The position numbers were made by a program, and so were the translations under genes. Positions 15,789 through 25,318 of a stretch of 64,000 bases of DNA are shown here, piece after piece. The notes under the pieces were generated by a model, which saw only the letters and a list, made by a program, of their open reading frames with translations, had not been told where the DNA came from and did not search any database. The stretch is from WRAV01 sp050950205. Lineage in GTDB: Bacteria > Bacillota > Clostridia > Oscillospirales > Ruminococcaceae. The stretch lies in contig JBMNHF010000020.1 in assembly GCA_050950205.1 (NCBI GenBank), positions 124,001 to 188,000 on the forward strand, written 5' to 3'. Each line of letters opens with the position of its first letter. Within the stretch, counting starts at the first letter, position 1.

Positions 15789-16460
15789 CTACGAAAACAA
15801 AATCGCGGAGGTTTCCCCCTCCAGATTTTCCCGCACGCCGGCAATCAGCACCTCAAACGTACAGTTAAATTCAATATTCCCTTGCTTGAGGATAAAGCCG
15901 CCTGCAAAGTCGCCGGTCTGCTCGGACAGGGTGGCGGTGAGAGCACGGGTTCGGGCACCACTGAGCAGCTTTTTCACCTGCTCCAAAAAATCACCGGAAA
16001 AGGTTTCTCTGAGCTGCTGTTTTTTAAAGATGGCATTGACGGTATCCACCACAAGAGGGCCCACCTCTTTGCGGTCGGCTGCGTTGAAAATATACTCGGC
16101 ATCGGCGGTTTGATACTGAACGGCACTTTTGACCATCAGCAAAACCCGCTCCTGAACCGACATATTGCAGAGCATCTCCAGTGCTTTGTCAAAAGCCTGG
16201 GCCACACACTCTTGCCGGGTGGAAAGAAGCATTTTGCGCCGATCCACCTCCGCCTGGCTGACAGCCCGGTCGGCAATAAACGCCGCCTTGACCTTGGCCT
16301 CGGCTAAGGTGTTGTCGTATGCTTGATCGGCTCTGGCTTGGTGATCGGCAAGAATCGCCTTGGCCTCTGCTTTGGCAGCGGCAATCTGCTCATCGGCCCA
16401 AGCCCGGGCTTCTGCCTGAATTTTATCGGTTATGGCGATGACAGCGTTTTTTTCACTCAC
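15789..16460 (-). CDS. atpE: V-type ATPase subunit E (peripheral stalk)
   Basis: The 223-residue protein has a long Ala/Glu/Lys-rich helix in its first 90 residues, suited to pairing with the H/G subunit in the outer stalk, and a mixed C-terminal globular part. GTG 16460 is the start. It lies between the K ring gene (18 nt upstream) and atpC. Sequence conservation is low in this family, so operon position carries much of the evidence. Confidence 0.88.
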   Translation of the reverse strand: MSEKNAVIAITDKIQAEARAWADEQIAAAKAEAKAILADHQARADQAYDNTLAEAKVKAAFIADRAVSQAEVDRRKMLLSTRQECVAQAFDKALEMLCNMSVQERVLLMVKSAVQYQTADAEYIFNAADRKEVGPLVVDTVNAIFKKQQLRETFSGDFLEQVKKLLSGARTRALTATLSEQTGDFAGGFILKQGNIEFNCTFEVLIAGVRENLEGETSAILFS

Positions 16461-16478
16461 TCTCTCTCACATCCCAAC

Positions 16479-16988
16479 TTACATCACTATGCCGAGAACC
16501 ATCAGCAGAGACGCCAGGAAGGCAAAAATCGCATAGGTTTCCACCATGGCGGCGTACAGCATACCCTTAGAGGTGTGGTCGGGACGTTTGGCAATGATAT
16601 TCATGCCGGCAGCGCAAACTCTACCCTGAGCAATTCCCGATACCAAACCCACCAAAGCAACGGGCAGACAGGCGGCAAAAATTTGCAGGCCCATTTCCAA
16701 CGTAATTTCAATCATGGTGCCACCGGGCATCATGCCGGTGAAGAACAAAATCAAAAAGCCGATGAGGAAGCCGTAAATTCCCTGGGTACCGGGCAACAGA
16801 GTCAAGATCAGGGTGCTTCCGAACTTATCGGGGTCCTCTACCACCACACCGGTTGCAGCTTCGCCGGCAATTCCCACACCTTTGGCAGAGCCAAAGCCAG
16901 CAAGGATAACCGCTAATGCGGCTCCCAGAGCAGCGTAAACCGGGCCGGACATACCAAACAGGGTATCTACCATTGCTTTTGTATCCAT
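16479..16988 (-). CDS. atpK: V-type ATPase rotor-ring subunit K, Na+-type
   Basis: The 169-residue proteolipid has four membrane helices made from two hairpins. It keeps the residues that bind Na+ in the Enterococcus hirae ring: the PGTQG segment (residues 66-70, Thr68 and Gln69), Gln121 in GIAQGRV and the carboxylate Glu150 in MVETYAIF. By this pattern the enzyme should move Na+ rather than H+. Only the second hairpin carries the carboxylate, as in other V-type rings. Confidence 0.92.
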   Translation of the reverse strand: MDTKAMVDTLFGMSGPVYAALGAALAVILAGFGSAKGVGIAGEAATGVVVEDPDKFGSTLILTLLPGTQGIYGFLIGFLILFFTGMMPGGTMIEITLEMGLQIFAACLPVALVGLVSGIAQGRVCAAGMNIIAKRPDHTSKGMLYAAMVETYAIFAFLASLLMVLGIVM

Positions 16989-17002
16989 TGTTGTCTTCCT
17001 CC

Positions 17003-18952
17003 TTATTTTGTAACCGTTATATACTTGGTATCTGCTGCAAGGGGTGTATAGAGCTTTCCGCCGGTTTCGTAAAACTTGCCAAAAAACTCCACGTAGTGTA
17101 GCCTTGCAGCGTGAACATAGGATCCAAGGGTGTTGATGCCCAAGTTGAGAACCGATCCTATGGTAAAGATGATAAGGAAAAACAAAAAGCCAAAGATGCC
17201 GCCTCCCAGCAGGGTTCCGATGATATTGAATACCTGGGCAATGACACCGGTGGCAAGGCCCAATGCCAGAATACGAGAGTAGCTGAGAACATCCGAAAGG
17301 TAGCCGGAAATATCGTAAAGCCCCCCGATTCCTTTAAGGATTCGCACCACAGGGTTTTTGCTTTCCCGATCTTTGGTCCAAACCAGCACCACAGCGCATA
17401 CAATTGACATCCACTTTCCAATGGTTGTCAGGGGTTCTCCCAGGAATGTTCCTCCCAGCAAAAGCAAAAGGCCCACAATAAACAAAAACCAGAAGCCCAC
17501 TTCAAACAGAGCATCCCAGGGCTGTCCTGACTTGATCAGCATATAGGCCTTAATACCCATACCCAAAAACAGATGCAGCAGCCCCAGTACCAGGCAAAGA
17601 GCCATAATCAAAATGGCTTGCCCGATGGGATCCAGTATGGGGGTGATGTTGATGCGGTGGCCAAAGAACACATCGGAAACCACAGGGATGGTGTCCCCAA
17701 AAAAGCTGCCGAACACAATTCCCCAGATGACGGAGGAAAGGCCGCCCATGGTAATGACCTGGGCAATCCCCTTCATGCCGGCCTTTTTGATCAGCCACAG
17801 GCCACCCAAAAAGAGAATCAAGCCGAATCCTGCATCTCCCAACATCATGCCAAAGATGATGAAGTAGGTGACAGCCACAAAGTTGTTGGGATCAAATCCC
17901 CAGTAAGAAGGGGGCGAAAACATATTGGTAACTGCTTCGTAAGGGGTGACCAACTTGGAGTTCTGAAGCAGGATGGGGGGCTGGTCTCCCTCTTCCTGTA
18001 CCGGTTGTTCCAGCTCGTAGTAGCATTGGTACCGCTCCAGCACTTCCAGAGCCTGGTCCCGCGCACTGGCTGGCACCCAACCGGTAAAGCAAAAGGCCTT
18101 TTGGGTGCTGCGCAGCACATGACCTGCTTTTTCCCGCTGGAGCTTGACGGTTAGGGCGTCGTAGCTGTATTGCAGGGGGAAGACGTCCTCTGCCACTTCC
18201 CGCAAGCGGGTCTCGCAGTTTGCAATGGCCTGATCTGCTTTGGCAATGCTGCATTCCAGAGCCGAGATATTTTCCCGGGCGGTACCTGTTATTCCGCCAA
18301 AGGACATACGGGAGGCCCCCAACCCTTTGAGAATTTCCCATAAGGGCTCCTTGTCTTGGTTGTGACAGATGGCCAGCAGATATTGCTGCTCCCTGTCCTG
18401 AGAAACCACCTTGAGGACACAGGCCGGAGCCTGCTCCTGCTGAAGCTCCTCCAACTGGGTCAGGTCGGTCTTGGCGGGAAGCAGGTAGTACTCAATGGAC
18501 ACCGAGCGGGTTCCCTCCAGCTCCAAGGGCAGATCGTTTTCCACCCAAGGCTGCAGAGAGGCGCAGGTAAAGACATCTTTGCTTCTGGCAGCCCGCAATT
18601 GAGAGATTTGGGACAAAATCCCTTCAATAGTGCTGCAAATTTCCTCCCCACGGGTCAGCATGGGCTCGTCCTCCAGCTGATCAAAGAGCACCGTGGGTTT
18701 GGGAGCAAACAGGCTTCGCTTTCTGGCATAGGGGGATATGGCCGAAAGTGCTGCGGCATACCGGGACGCTGTCTGCTCCAAAGCATAAACGTCCATCCGG
18801 CCGGCCTCGGTGAGAGCTGCAATTTCTTCATAGCCCTCCATGGCCTCCAAAGGACGCATCTGGATACACTGGGCACGCTGCAAACCGCTGAGAATCGCCT
18901 CTTTATCCTCCAACAGAGCAACGGCGGACAGCTTCTCCATCTTGACAATCAT
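17003..18952 (-). CDS. atpI: V-type ATPase membrane subunit I (stator a-subunit)
   Basis: The 649-residue protein has a soluble N-terminal half (to about residue 335), which contacts the outer stalks, and a C-terminal half with seven to eight hydrophobic helices. The latter includes PSYWGFDPNNFVAVTYFIIF and the helix SYSRILALGLATGVIAQVFN, holding the Arg needed for ion release. Its ATG overlaps the stop of the upstream H subunit (ATGA). Length is normal. Confidence 0.93.
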   Translation of the reverse strand: MIVKMEKLSAVALLEDKEAILSGLQRAQCIQMRPLEAMEGYEEIAALTEAGRMDVYALEQTASRYAAALSAISPYARKRSLFAPKPTVLFDQLEDEPMLTRGEEICSTIEGILSQISQLRAARSKDVFTCASLQPWVENDLPLELEGTRSVSIEYYLLPAKTDLTQLEELQQEQAPACVLKVVSQDREQQYLLAICHNQDKEPLWEILKGLGASRMSFGGITGTARENISALECSIAKADQAIANCETRLREVAEDVFPLQYSYDALTVKLQREKAGHVLRSTQKAFCFTGWVPASARDQALEVLERYQCYYELEQPVQEEGDQPPILLQNSKLVTPYEAVTNMFSPPSYWGFDPNNFVAVTYFIIFGMMLGDAGFGLILFLGGLWLIKKAGMKGIAQVITMGGLSSVIWGIVFGSFFGDTIPVVSDVFFGHRINITPILDPIGQAILIMALCLVLGLLHLFLGMGIKAYMLIKSGQPWDALFEVGFWFLFIVGLLLLLGGTFLGEPLTTIGKWMSIVCAVVLVWTKDRESKNPVVRILKGIGGLYDISGYLSDVLSYSRILALGLATGVIAQVFNIIGTLLGGGIFGFLFFLIIFTIGSVLNLGINTLGSYVHAARLHYVEFFGKFYETGGKLYTPLAADTKYITVTK

Positions 18953-19263
18953 ACGCTGTCCACAATCCTTTCCACAATGACCTTGGCCGCTTGGCTGATT
19001 TTGGCGTTAGCAGAAGTCTTCAGCTCTTGGCAAAGCTGCTCACTCTCCTTTCGGGAGTGTTCCAGCTGCTCCTTAGCCTGGGCCTGTGCTTTTTCCAAAA
19101 TAGCAGCCGACTCCTCCATAGCCATTTGATTTTTTTCATCCAGGAGGCGCCGGCCACTGACAAAAGCTTCTTCTTTTATCTGGGCCGCCGCACGCCGGGC
19201 CTGCTTTTTGATTTCTTCCGCATTGTCTTCTGCTTCTTTAATTTTGTTAATAACTTCGACCAT
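18949..19263 (-). CDS. V-type ATPase subunit H/G (peripheral stalk helix)
   Basis: The 104-residue protein is almost entirely one charged heptad-rich helix (NKIKEAEDNAEEIKKQARRA and onward), the expected form of the stalk subunit that pairs with E. It is the first gene of the operon; AAGGAGGAGG precedes the ATG. Homologues are named AhaH or NtpF in other genera. Identification rests on size, coiled-coil composition and first position. Confidence 0.85.
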   Translation of the reverse strand: MVEVINKIKEAEDNAEEIKKQARRAAAQIKEEAFVSGRRLLDEKNQMAMEESAAILEKAQAQAKEQLEHSRKESEQLCQELKTSANAKISQAAKVIVERIVDSV

Positions 19264-19299
19264 CTTCCTCCTCCTTATGCAAAATTAGCGCTTGTTTAC

Positions 19300-19328
19300 A
19301 TTTTAACAGAGTAATAAAACAAACACAA
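19300..19328 (-). promoter_or_regulatory. Promoter of the V-ATPase operon
   Basis: On the minus strand TTGTGT (19328-19323) and TAAAAT (19305-19300) are 17 nt apart, 36 nt before the first start codon. Confidence 0.6.
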
Positions 19329-19348
19329 TATGCAATTTGCATATCGTG
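19324..19348. promoter_or_regulatory. Palindromic candidate operator over the V-ATPase -35 box
   Basis: ATATGCAA-T-TTGCATAT is a perfect 17-bp palindrome at 19328-19344, and the outer bases CAC and GTG extend the symmetry to 25 bp. It overlaps and abuts the -35 box of the V-ATPase promoter, a classic repressor position. The regulator is unknown. Confidence 0.5.
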
Positions 19349-19373
19349 TTGCTTTAATTTAAACCGGTTCCCG

Positions 19374-21383
19374 TTACTCTGTTGTTTTTTGGCTCTCTTC
19401 ATCGCTGTTAAGGCCATCATTAGGCCAATTTTGAGCAGCTTCCGGCTGAGAAAGCTCTTGTTCTGATGGCAGATGAGCCTCCTCTTTCTCATAACCCGGC
19501 ACCTTCAGCTCCGGCACAACCACTTCAGATAACGGCTTGGGTTTTTCATCCGATTCCATCAGGGCCTTAAACTGGGCGCTGTCCAGTTTTTCCTGCTCCA
19601 GCAGCTTCTGAGCTACCAGATGAAGCTTTTCCATATGCTCGGTGAGAATATCGGTGCATTTTTGGTATGCCTCATCAATAACGCGGCGAATTTCTGCATC
19701 AATTTCCGCTTGGATGGCATCGGAAACATGGCTGCCGCTAGTGTAATCCCGGCCCAAGAAGACCTGATTGGGATCCTGAGAGTAGACCACCGGGCCTAAC
19801 TTATCGGAAAATCCGTAGCGGGTAATCATGGATCGGGCAATTTTGGTGGCCTGCTGCAAATCGTTGGAAGCTCCGGTGGAGATGTCCTCCAGCACCAACT
19901 GCTCGGCCACCCGTCCGCCCAAGCTCACCACAATGTCTTCAAACATGCGGGTTTTGGTCACATACATGTGGTCCTTGGTGGGCTGAGGCATGGTAAAGCC
20001 GCCTGCAGGGCCGCGGGGCACAATGGTCACCTGATGCACCGGGTCCTGAGTGGGGCAGTAGTAGAAGCACAGAGCGTGCCCCGCCTCATGGTAAGCCGTG
20101 AGTTTGCGGTCCTCGGCGGTGACCACCTTGCTCTTCTTTTCGGGGCCCATGGCCACCTTGATGTTGGCCTCTTCGATCTCCCTCATGGTGATGGCCTTTA
20201 GGCCCTTTCGAGCAGCCAGCAGAGCTGCCTCGTTCATGAGGTTTTCCAGATCGGCACCGGTCCAGCCGGGAGTGGTGCCTGCAATGGTCTTGAGGTTGAC
20301 GTCGGGGGCGATGGGTTTGTTTTTGGAATGAACCTTGAGAATTTCCTCCCGCCCTTTGATGTCGGGGTAGCCGACGGTGATCTGCCGGTCAAAGCGACCG
20401 GGACGCATCAGGGCCGGGTCGAGAATATCCCGGCGGTTGGTGGCAGCCATTACAATGACGCCGGAATTGGCGGAAAAGCCGTCCATCTCCACCAAAAGCT
20501 GGTTAAGGGTTTGTTCCCGCTCGTCGTGACCGCCGCCCAGACCTGCGCCTCTCTGACGGCCCACCGCATCAATTTCGTCGATAAAAACCACGCTGGGAGC
20601 GTTCTTTTTTGCCTGTTCAAACAGATCCCGGACACGGCTTGCGCCGACACCAACAAACATTTCCACAAAATCGGAACCGGAAATGGAGAAAAACTGCACT
20701 TGGGCCTCTCCCGCTACTGCGCGGGCCAGCAGGGTTTTACCGGTACCGGGAGGCCCCATCAAAATGACACCCTTGGGAATCCGAGCTCCTAAGGCGTTAA
20801 ATTTGGCAGGGTTTTTAAGGAAGTCGACGATTTCGATGAGCTCTTCCTTTTCCTCGTCGGCTCCCGCCACATCGGCAAAGGTAACCCGCCTGCCGTCCTG
20901 TGCCGAGCGGGCCTTGGCCTTGCCAAAGCCGGCCACATTGCCTCCGCCCCGGGACTGACGCATCATCAGGACCCAGAAAACCACCATCAGCCCAACCAGA
21001 AGCAGGGTGGGCAACAAAGTGACCCACCAGGGCATTTCCTGAGCAGGCTTATAGGTACCTTGAATGATGTTGTCGGGATGCTCCAGATTGTATTCATCAA
21101 TGTAGGCCCGAGTGTCGTTCCAGAACATGGTGACACTGGGTACTTTATAAAGAATGGGAAGATTTTCGGGTTTCTCCCCGTCCAGCTTGGTTATTTCCAA
21201 ATCTCCCGTTCCCATATCCAGGGTGAATTCCCGCACCCGGTTTTGTTGGAAGTAGGAGACAATTTCGGTATAGCTTGTGGATGGTGCATTGGTATCGAAA
21301 TTGAACATGGTCATTGCAAACAGCATAAGGGCCAAGAGTACGGCAAGATAAATGCCCAAACCCCTGTTACGCTTTGGTGGCAA
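19374..21383 (-). CDS. ftsH: ATP-dependent zinc metalloprotease FtsH
   Basis: The membrane-anchored AAA protease degrades misfolded and short-lived membrane and soluble proteins. The protein has two membrane helices (about residues 10-30 and 120-143), Walker A GPPGTGKT at about 210-217, the Walker B region VVFIDEIDAVGRQRG and the zinc site HEAGH near residue 430. TTG 21383 is chosen because AAAGGGAG sits 8 nt upstream; GTG 21392 would place that site too close. It ends the tilS-hpt-ftsH gene string, an order conserved in Firmicutes. Confidence 0.96.
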   Translation of the reverse strand: MPPKRNRGLGIYLAVLLALMLFAMTMFNFDTNAPSTSYTEIVSYFQQNRVREFTLDMGTGDLEITKLDGEKPENLPILYKVPSVTMFWNDTRAYIDEYNLEHPDNIIQGTYKPAQEMPWWVTLLPTLLLVGLMVVFWVLMMRQSRGGGNVAGFGKAKARSAQDGRRVTFADVAGADEEKEELIEIVDFLKNPAKFNALGARIPKGVILMGPPGTGKTLLARAVAGEAQVQFFSISGSDFVEMFVGVGASRVRDLFEQAKKNAPSVVFIDEIDAVGRQRGAGLGGGHDEREQTLNQLLVEMDGFSANSGVIVMAATNRRDILDPALMRPGRFDRQITVGYPDIKGREEILKVHSKNKPIAPDVNLKTIAGTTPGWTGADLENLMNEAALLAARKGLKAITMREIEEANIKVAMGPEKKSKVVTAEDRKLTAYHEAGHALCFYYCPTQDPVHQVTIVPRGPAGGFTMPQPTKDHMYVTKTRMFEDIVVSLGGRVAEQLVLEDISTGASNDLQQATKIARSMITRYGFSDKLGPVVYSQDPNQVFLGRDYTSGSHVSDAIQAEIDAEIRRVIDEAYQKCTDILTEHMEKLHLVAQKLLEQEKLDSAQFKALMESDEKPKPLSEVVVPELKVPGYEKEEAHLPSEQELSQPEAAQNWPNDGLNSDEESQKTTE

Positions 21384-21498
21384 TCGCTTCACTCCCTTTG
21401 TGGGGATGAAAACGCCGCGATTTAAACTGCGCGGGATTTTCCCCTCTCATTTATTCAAAATGGTGCTTCCATTTACTCGCTTGATTAAGCCTTTGAAA

Positions 21499-22041
21499 TC
21501 AGGCATCCTGCCAGGCGGAAGGATCGAGAATTCCCACATAGGGCAGATTGCGGTATTCTTCATCGTAATCCAGCCCGTACCCCACCACAAACTCGTCGGG
21601 AATGACAAAGCCGCAGTAGTCGGGAACAATATCCACCTGCCGGCGATCTGGCTTGTCCAACAGGGTGATAAGCCGCATGCTGTTGGGGTTGCGGCTTCCT
21701 AAAACCTCCCGCAGGTAGCTCAAGGTCATGCCGCTGTCCAAAATATCCTCCACAATGAGTAGATCGTACCCTTCAATGGGGTGATCCAGATCCTTGAGTA
21801 TTTTAACCACACCGCTGGTTTTTACACCGCTGCCATAACTGGAAACGGACATAAAGTCAATTCGCAGCGGAATATCGATATTTCTCATCAAATCAGCCAT
21901 AAAAACCACCGAGCCTTTTAACACACTGACCATCAGCAGTTTTTTGTCCTTGTAATCCTCGCTGATCTGTTTGCCCAGCTGGGCCACTTTTTGTTGGAGC
22001 GTTTCTTCATCAATCAAAACTTTTGCGATTTTCCCGCTCAT
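21499..22041 (-). CDS. hpt: Hypoxanthine phosphoribosyltransferase
   Basis: The 180-residue enzyme carries the PRPP-binding loop LLIVEDILDSGMTL (near residue 100), the flexible-loop segment DFMSVSSYGSG and the C-terminal FVVGYGLDYDEEYRNLPYVG. It salvages hypoxanthine and guanine to IMP and GMP. The start overlaps the tilS end by 32 nt and has GGAGG upstream. The tilS-hpt-ftsH order is standard for Firmicutes. Confidence 0.96.
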   Translation of the reverse strand: MSGKIAKVLIDEETLQQKVAQLGKQISEDYKDKKLLMVSVLKGSVVFMADLMRNIDIPLRIDFMSVSSYGSGVKTSGVVKILKDLDHPIEGYDLLIVEDILDSGMTLSYLREVLGSRNPNSMRLITLLDKPDRRQVDIVPDYCGFVIPDEFVVGYGLDYDEEYRNLPYVGILDPSAWQDA

Positions 22042-23413
22042 GGGGTCCCTCCGTTACTTCTATCATCAAAATTCTTTTGGTTGTATCGCGAACAGCTGCG
22101 CTTTCGTCGGGTCCTAAACCCTCCACCCAGAGAACTTTGCCCCCGCATTCCAACACCACCCGTCTAAGCCGTTCGGGGGCAGGCACTCTCTTTTCCTGAA
22201 ACAGATTTTTTAAGGTTTTGGAACATCCTCGTCCCGGCAATCGCAGTCGGTCGGATGGCAAGCGCTGCCGTAAGGTGGTGATTTTACCTATTCTATCATA
22301 ATCAAGACAATAGGTTAAGGCTTTTTTATGAATATTTCGGTTTTTTATGAAATCTTCCTTATATTTAACCCAAAAACGAACCTCTTTCCCATCATAAAGC
22401 CTGATGGCAGGACCTTGCTTTACCTGATCGGTAAAAATCTCCACCGAAAAGAAGGGCTGAGGAAGGAGCACCTGTTCCAGCCAAAACGCCTTTTCCTGGC
22501 AGCGGAACCTTACCTTGGCGGAAAGTTGCCATGCTCCTGCTCCCACTTCAATGATGCGGGACAGGTTCTGGATGGTGCGGCTGTCCGCCTCCACCCCCTC
22601 CTGCCGGAGGAGCAGAGCCAACACCCGCCCCTTGATGGCCGCAGGTAGCTGCAAAAATTCTTTTCGGTCCAACGCCTTTTCCGGCTTTGTAAGATTTATC
22701 AGGGCTTTTTGAGCCTGTTGGTCCAGATAATCCGCATCCTCCCGCAGGATGTCGCACATCCGGATCAACCCTTGCGCCAATCGGGGGTTTTCCTGCTCCA
22801 GCAGCGGCATAATGTACCTGCGAATCCGGTTGCGGGTGTGTTCGTCGCTGCAGTTGGTGGAATCGGTGACAAAGGAGAGGTTGTGCTCTGCACAGTAGGC
22901 TTCAATTTCCCTGCGGGTGCAGGCAATGAGAGGGCGGATGTACCTGCCCCGCACCGGCGCAATTCCCGTAAGACCACGCAACGCCGTGCCCCGCACCAAA
23001 TTGAGGAGCACCGTCTCTGCGTTATCGCTACAGGTGTGGGCCGTCGCCACCTTTGCCTGCTGCGCCCCACCCTCCCGCTCAAAGAATGCATAGCGGCAGT
23101 TGCGGGCGGCAACCTCGATGCTTTCTCCGGTTTGTGCCGCTCTGGCAGCCACATGGGCGGACTCCACCGTCAGGGGGATATCCCAATCCTGGCAGAGCTT
23201 GCGGACAAAGGCTTCGTCAGCGTCGCTTTCCGCCCCCCGCAGGTTGTGGTTGAGGTGCAGAGCCTTTACCGTCAGGTTCCACTCCTCTCGCAGCTCCCGC
23301 AAAAAGTGGAGCAGGGCCACAGAATCCGCCCCGCCGGATACGGCGACAAGCAGAACTGCTCCCTGCGCAAACATCTGATGCTGTTGTATGGTGTTCAGCG
23401 CTTTAGTCCTCAT
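22010..23413 (-). CDS. tilS: tRNA(Ile)-lysidine synthase TilS
   Basis: The 467-residue enzyme has the N-type ATP pyrophosphatase loop SGGADS at residues 26-31 and LNHNLRGAESDADEAFVRKL. A substrate-binding middle part and a C-terminal TilS domain (RLPSDRLRLPGRGCSKTLKN) follow. It adds lysine to C34 of tRNA-Ile so that AUA codons are read correctly. ATG 23413 overlaps the end of dnaB by 11 nt; the longer frame to 23455 is inside dnaB and unlikely. Confidence 0.94.
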   Translation of the reverse strand: MRTKALNTIQQHQMFAQGAVLLVAVSGGADSVALLHFLRELREEWNLTVKALHLNHNLRGAESDADEAFVRKLCQDWDIPLTVESAHVAARAAQTGESIEVAARNCRYAFFEREGGAQQAKVATAHTCSDNAETVLLNLVRGTALRGLTGIAPVRGRYIRPLIACTRREIEAYCAEHNLSFVTDSTNCSDEHTRNRIRRYIMPLLEQENPRLAQGLIRMCDILREDADYLDQQAQKALINLTKPEKALDRKEFLQLPAAIKGRVLALLLRQEGVEADSRTIQNLSRIIEVGAGAWQLSAKVRFRCQEKAFWLEQVLLPQPFFSVEIFTDQVKQGPAIRLYDGKEVRFWVKYKEDFIKNRNIHKKALTYCLDYDRIGKITTLRQRLPSDRLRLPGRGCSKTLKNLFQEKRVPAPERLRRVVLECGGKVLWVEGLGPDESAAVRDTTKRILMIEVTEGPHERENRKSFD

Positions 23414-24764
23414 CGCGGTACATCTCCAGCCCGGAGAACTTGGTGTGCTCTCCATCCCAGCCCAGTTTGACGGTTCCCGTTTCCCCGTGGCGGTTTTTGG
23501 CTACGATACATTCGGCAATGTTTTGTTCTGTGCTGTCCCGGTTGTAGTAGGCTTCCCGGTACAGAAAGAGCACCAGGTCGGCGTCCTGTTCGATGGAGCC
23601 GGATTCCCGCAGGTCGGAGAGCATGGGCCGGTGGTCGGCGCGGGATTCTGTCTGACGGGAAAGCTGAGACAACACAATCACCGGTATATTCAGTTCCTTG
23701 GCCATTACCTTGAGAGAGCGGGTAATCTCGCTGACCACCTGTACGCGGTTTTCGCCCCGTCCTCCTCCGCTCATCAGCTGGAGGTAGTCGATGATGACAA
23801 GACCCAAATCTTTGACCCGGCGCAGCCGAGCCTTCATTTCGTGCACGGTGATGGAGGCGGTATCGTCCACCAGAATAGGAGCTTTGGCCAGCTCCTTGGA
23901 GGAAACGGCCAGACGCACCCACTCTTCGGGAGAAAGCTCTCCCGTTCGCATTCTGGTTCCCTGCACCAGAGCATCGCTGGAAAGAATTCGCTCCACCAGC
24001 TGCTCCCGGCTCATTTCCAATGAGAAGAGAGCCACGGTTTTTTTCGCCTTTGTGGCCACATTGGTGGCGATGTTGAGAGCAAAGGAGGTTTTTCCCATGG
24101 CAGGGCGGGCGGCCAGCAAAATCAGGTCCGACTTGTTCAGCCCGGTGATCATGCGGTCCAGCATCCCAAATCCGGTGGGAATGCCCAGATACTGCTCCCG
24201 ATCCTCCCCCGAAAGCTTCTGAAGCCGATCGTAGATGTCCAGCAGAATATCCCCGATGGGGAGAAGCTTGGAGGAATGGCGGTCGGAGCGGATATCAAAA
24301 ATCCGCTGTTCTGCGCTGTCCAGGATGGTTTGGGCGCTTTCTCCGGAATCCCGGGAGTTTTCGATGATTTCGTGAGCGGTGGCAATCAGCGAGCGCAGGT
24401 AGCTTTTTTCCCGCACAATACTGGCGTAAGCTTCCACATTGCGGGTGGAGGGGACAATCTCCACCAGTTGGCTGAGGTAAACTTTGGCATCCGCCTCGGT
24501 GGGAAAGATATTTTCCCGGCACACCTGCTCCAAAACCGTGACAAAATCCACCGGTTGCGCAGTGGTGAAGAGCTGCAGCATAATCTCGAAGATTTTTTGA
24601 TGCTCTTCCCGATAAAAGTTGGAGGGCCGCAGATTGTCCAGCACCACGCTCAGGCAGGAAGCATCCACCAGAACGGCTCCCAGCACGCTCTGTTCCGCTT
24701 CTAAGCTATATGGCAAAGCCTGATCCAACAGGCCGGTTGGATGATCGGTAAACTGCTGTGACAC
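23403..24764 (-). CDS. dnaB: Replicative DNA helicase DnaB/DnaC
   Basis: The 453-residue helicase has the N-terminal collar domain (SLEAEQSVLGAVLVD) and a RecA-like domain with the P-loop ARPAMGKTSFALN near residue 215. QLSRQTESRADHRPMLSDLR follows near residue 355. It unwinds DNA at the fork. The rplI-dnaB pairing, 25 nt apart, is common in Firmicutes. The gene is full length with no sign of an intein. Confidence 0.96.
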   Translation of the reverse strand: MSQQFTDHPTGLLDQALPYSLEAEQSVLGAVLVDASCLSVVLDNLRPSNFYREEHQKIFEIMLQLFTTAQPVDFVTVLEQVCRENIFPTEADAKVYLSQLVEIVPSTRNVEAYASIVREKSYLRSLIATAHEIIENSRDSGESAQTILDSAEQRIFDIRSDRHSSKLLPIGDILLDIYDRLQKLSGEDREQYLGIPTGFGMLDRMITGLNKSDLILLAARPAMGKTSFALNIATNVATKAKKTVALFSLEMSREQLVERILSSDALVQGTRMRTGELSPEEWVRLAVSSKELAKAPILVDDTASITVHEMKARLRRVKDLGLVIIDYLQLMSGGGRGENRVQVVSEITRSLKVMAKELNIPVIVLSQLSRQTESRADHRPMLSDLRESGSIEQDADLVLFLYREAYYNRDSTEQNIAECIVAKNRHGETGTVKLGWDGEHTKFSGLEMYRDED

Positions 24765-24789
24765 GGTTTATGCTCCCGATTTCTTCAAT

Positions 24790-25233
24790 TTATTCTCCCA
24801 CTTTGATGTTGATTTGGGCGGTAATTCCCGAATAGAGCTTGATTTCGGCCGTGTAATCCCCGTGGGCCTTGATCTCACTCTTCATGGAAATTTTGCGGCG
24901 GTCCACGTCAATATCAAAGTGCTTTTTGATTTCGGTGGAAATTTCCTTGGAGGTGATGGAGCCAAACAGCTTGCCACTCTCCCCCGCTTTGGCGGAAATG
25001 TTCAGGGTTTTGCCGTTGAGCTTGTCGGCAATCTCCTGCGCAGCGGCCTGCTCTGTCTCTTTTTTATGGGCCTTGCTGGCCTGCTGGGCTTTGTATTCCG
25101 CCAGCGCCTGAGGGGTAGCCTGAATGGCCAGGCCCCGCTTGAGCAAATAGTTGCGGGCATATCCGTCGGATACGTTGACCAGCTCACCTTTTTTTCCGCT
25201 ACCCGGAACGTCTTCTTTTAAAATTACCTGCAT
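24790..25233 (-). CDS. rplI: 50S ribosomal protein L9
   Basis: The 147-residue protein starts MQVILKEDVPGSGKKGELV and has the L9 N-terminal motif GYARNYLLKRGLA, followed by the long linker helix and the C-terminal rRNA-binding domain. ATG 25233 is chosen for GGAAG 10 nt upstream; the frame extends 15 codons further without a ribosome-binding site. Confidence 0.96.
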   Translation of the reverse strand: MQVILKEDVPGSGKKGELVNVSDGYARNYLLKRGLAIQATPQALAEYKAQQASKAHKKETEQAAAQEIADKLNGKTLNISAKAGESGKLFGSITSKEISTEIKKHFDIDVDRRKISMKSEIKAHGDYTAEIKLYSGITAQINIKVGE

Positions 25234-25318
25234 GGAATCTCTTCCTTTCGTATCATGATATACTGTCTTTTGGGCCACTTCCCAAGGGGGGATTTCCCCT
25301 TATCGCAAGCCATGGGCG

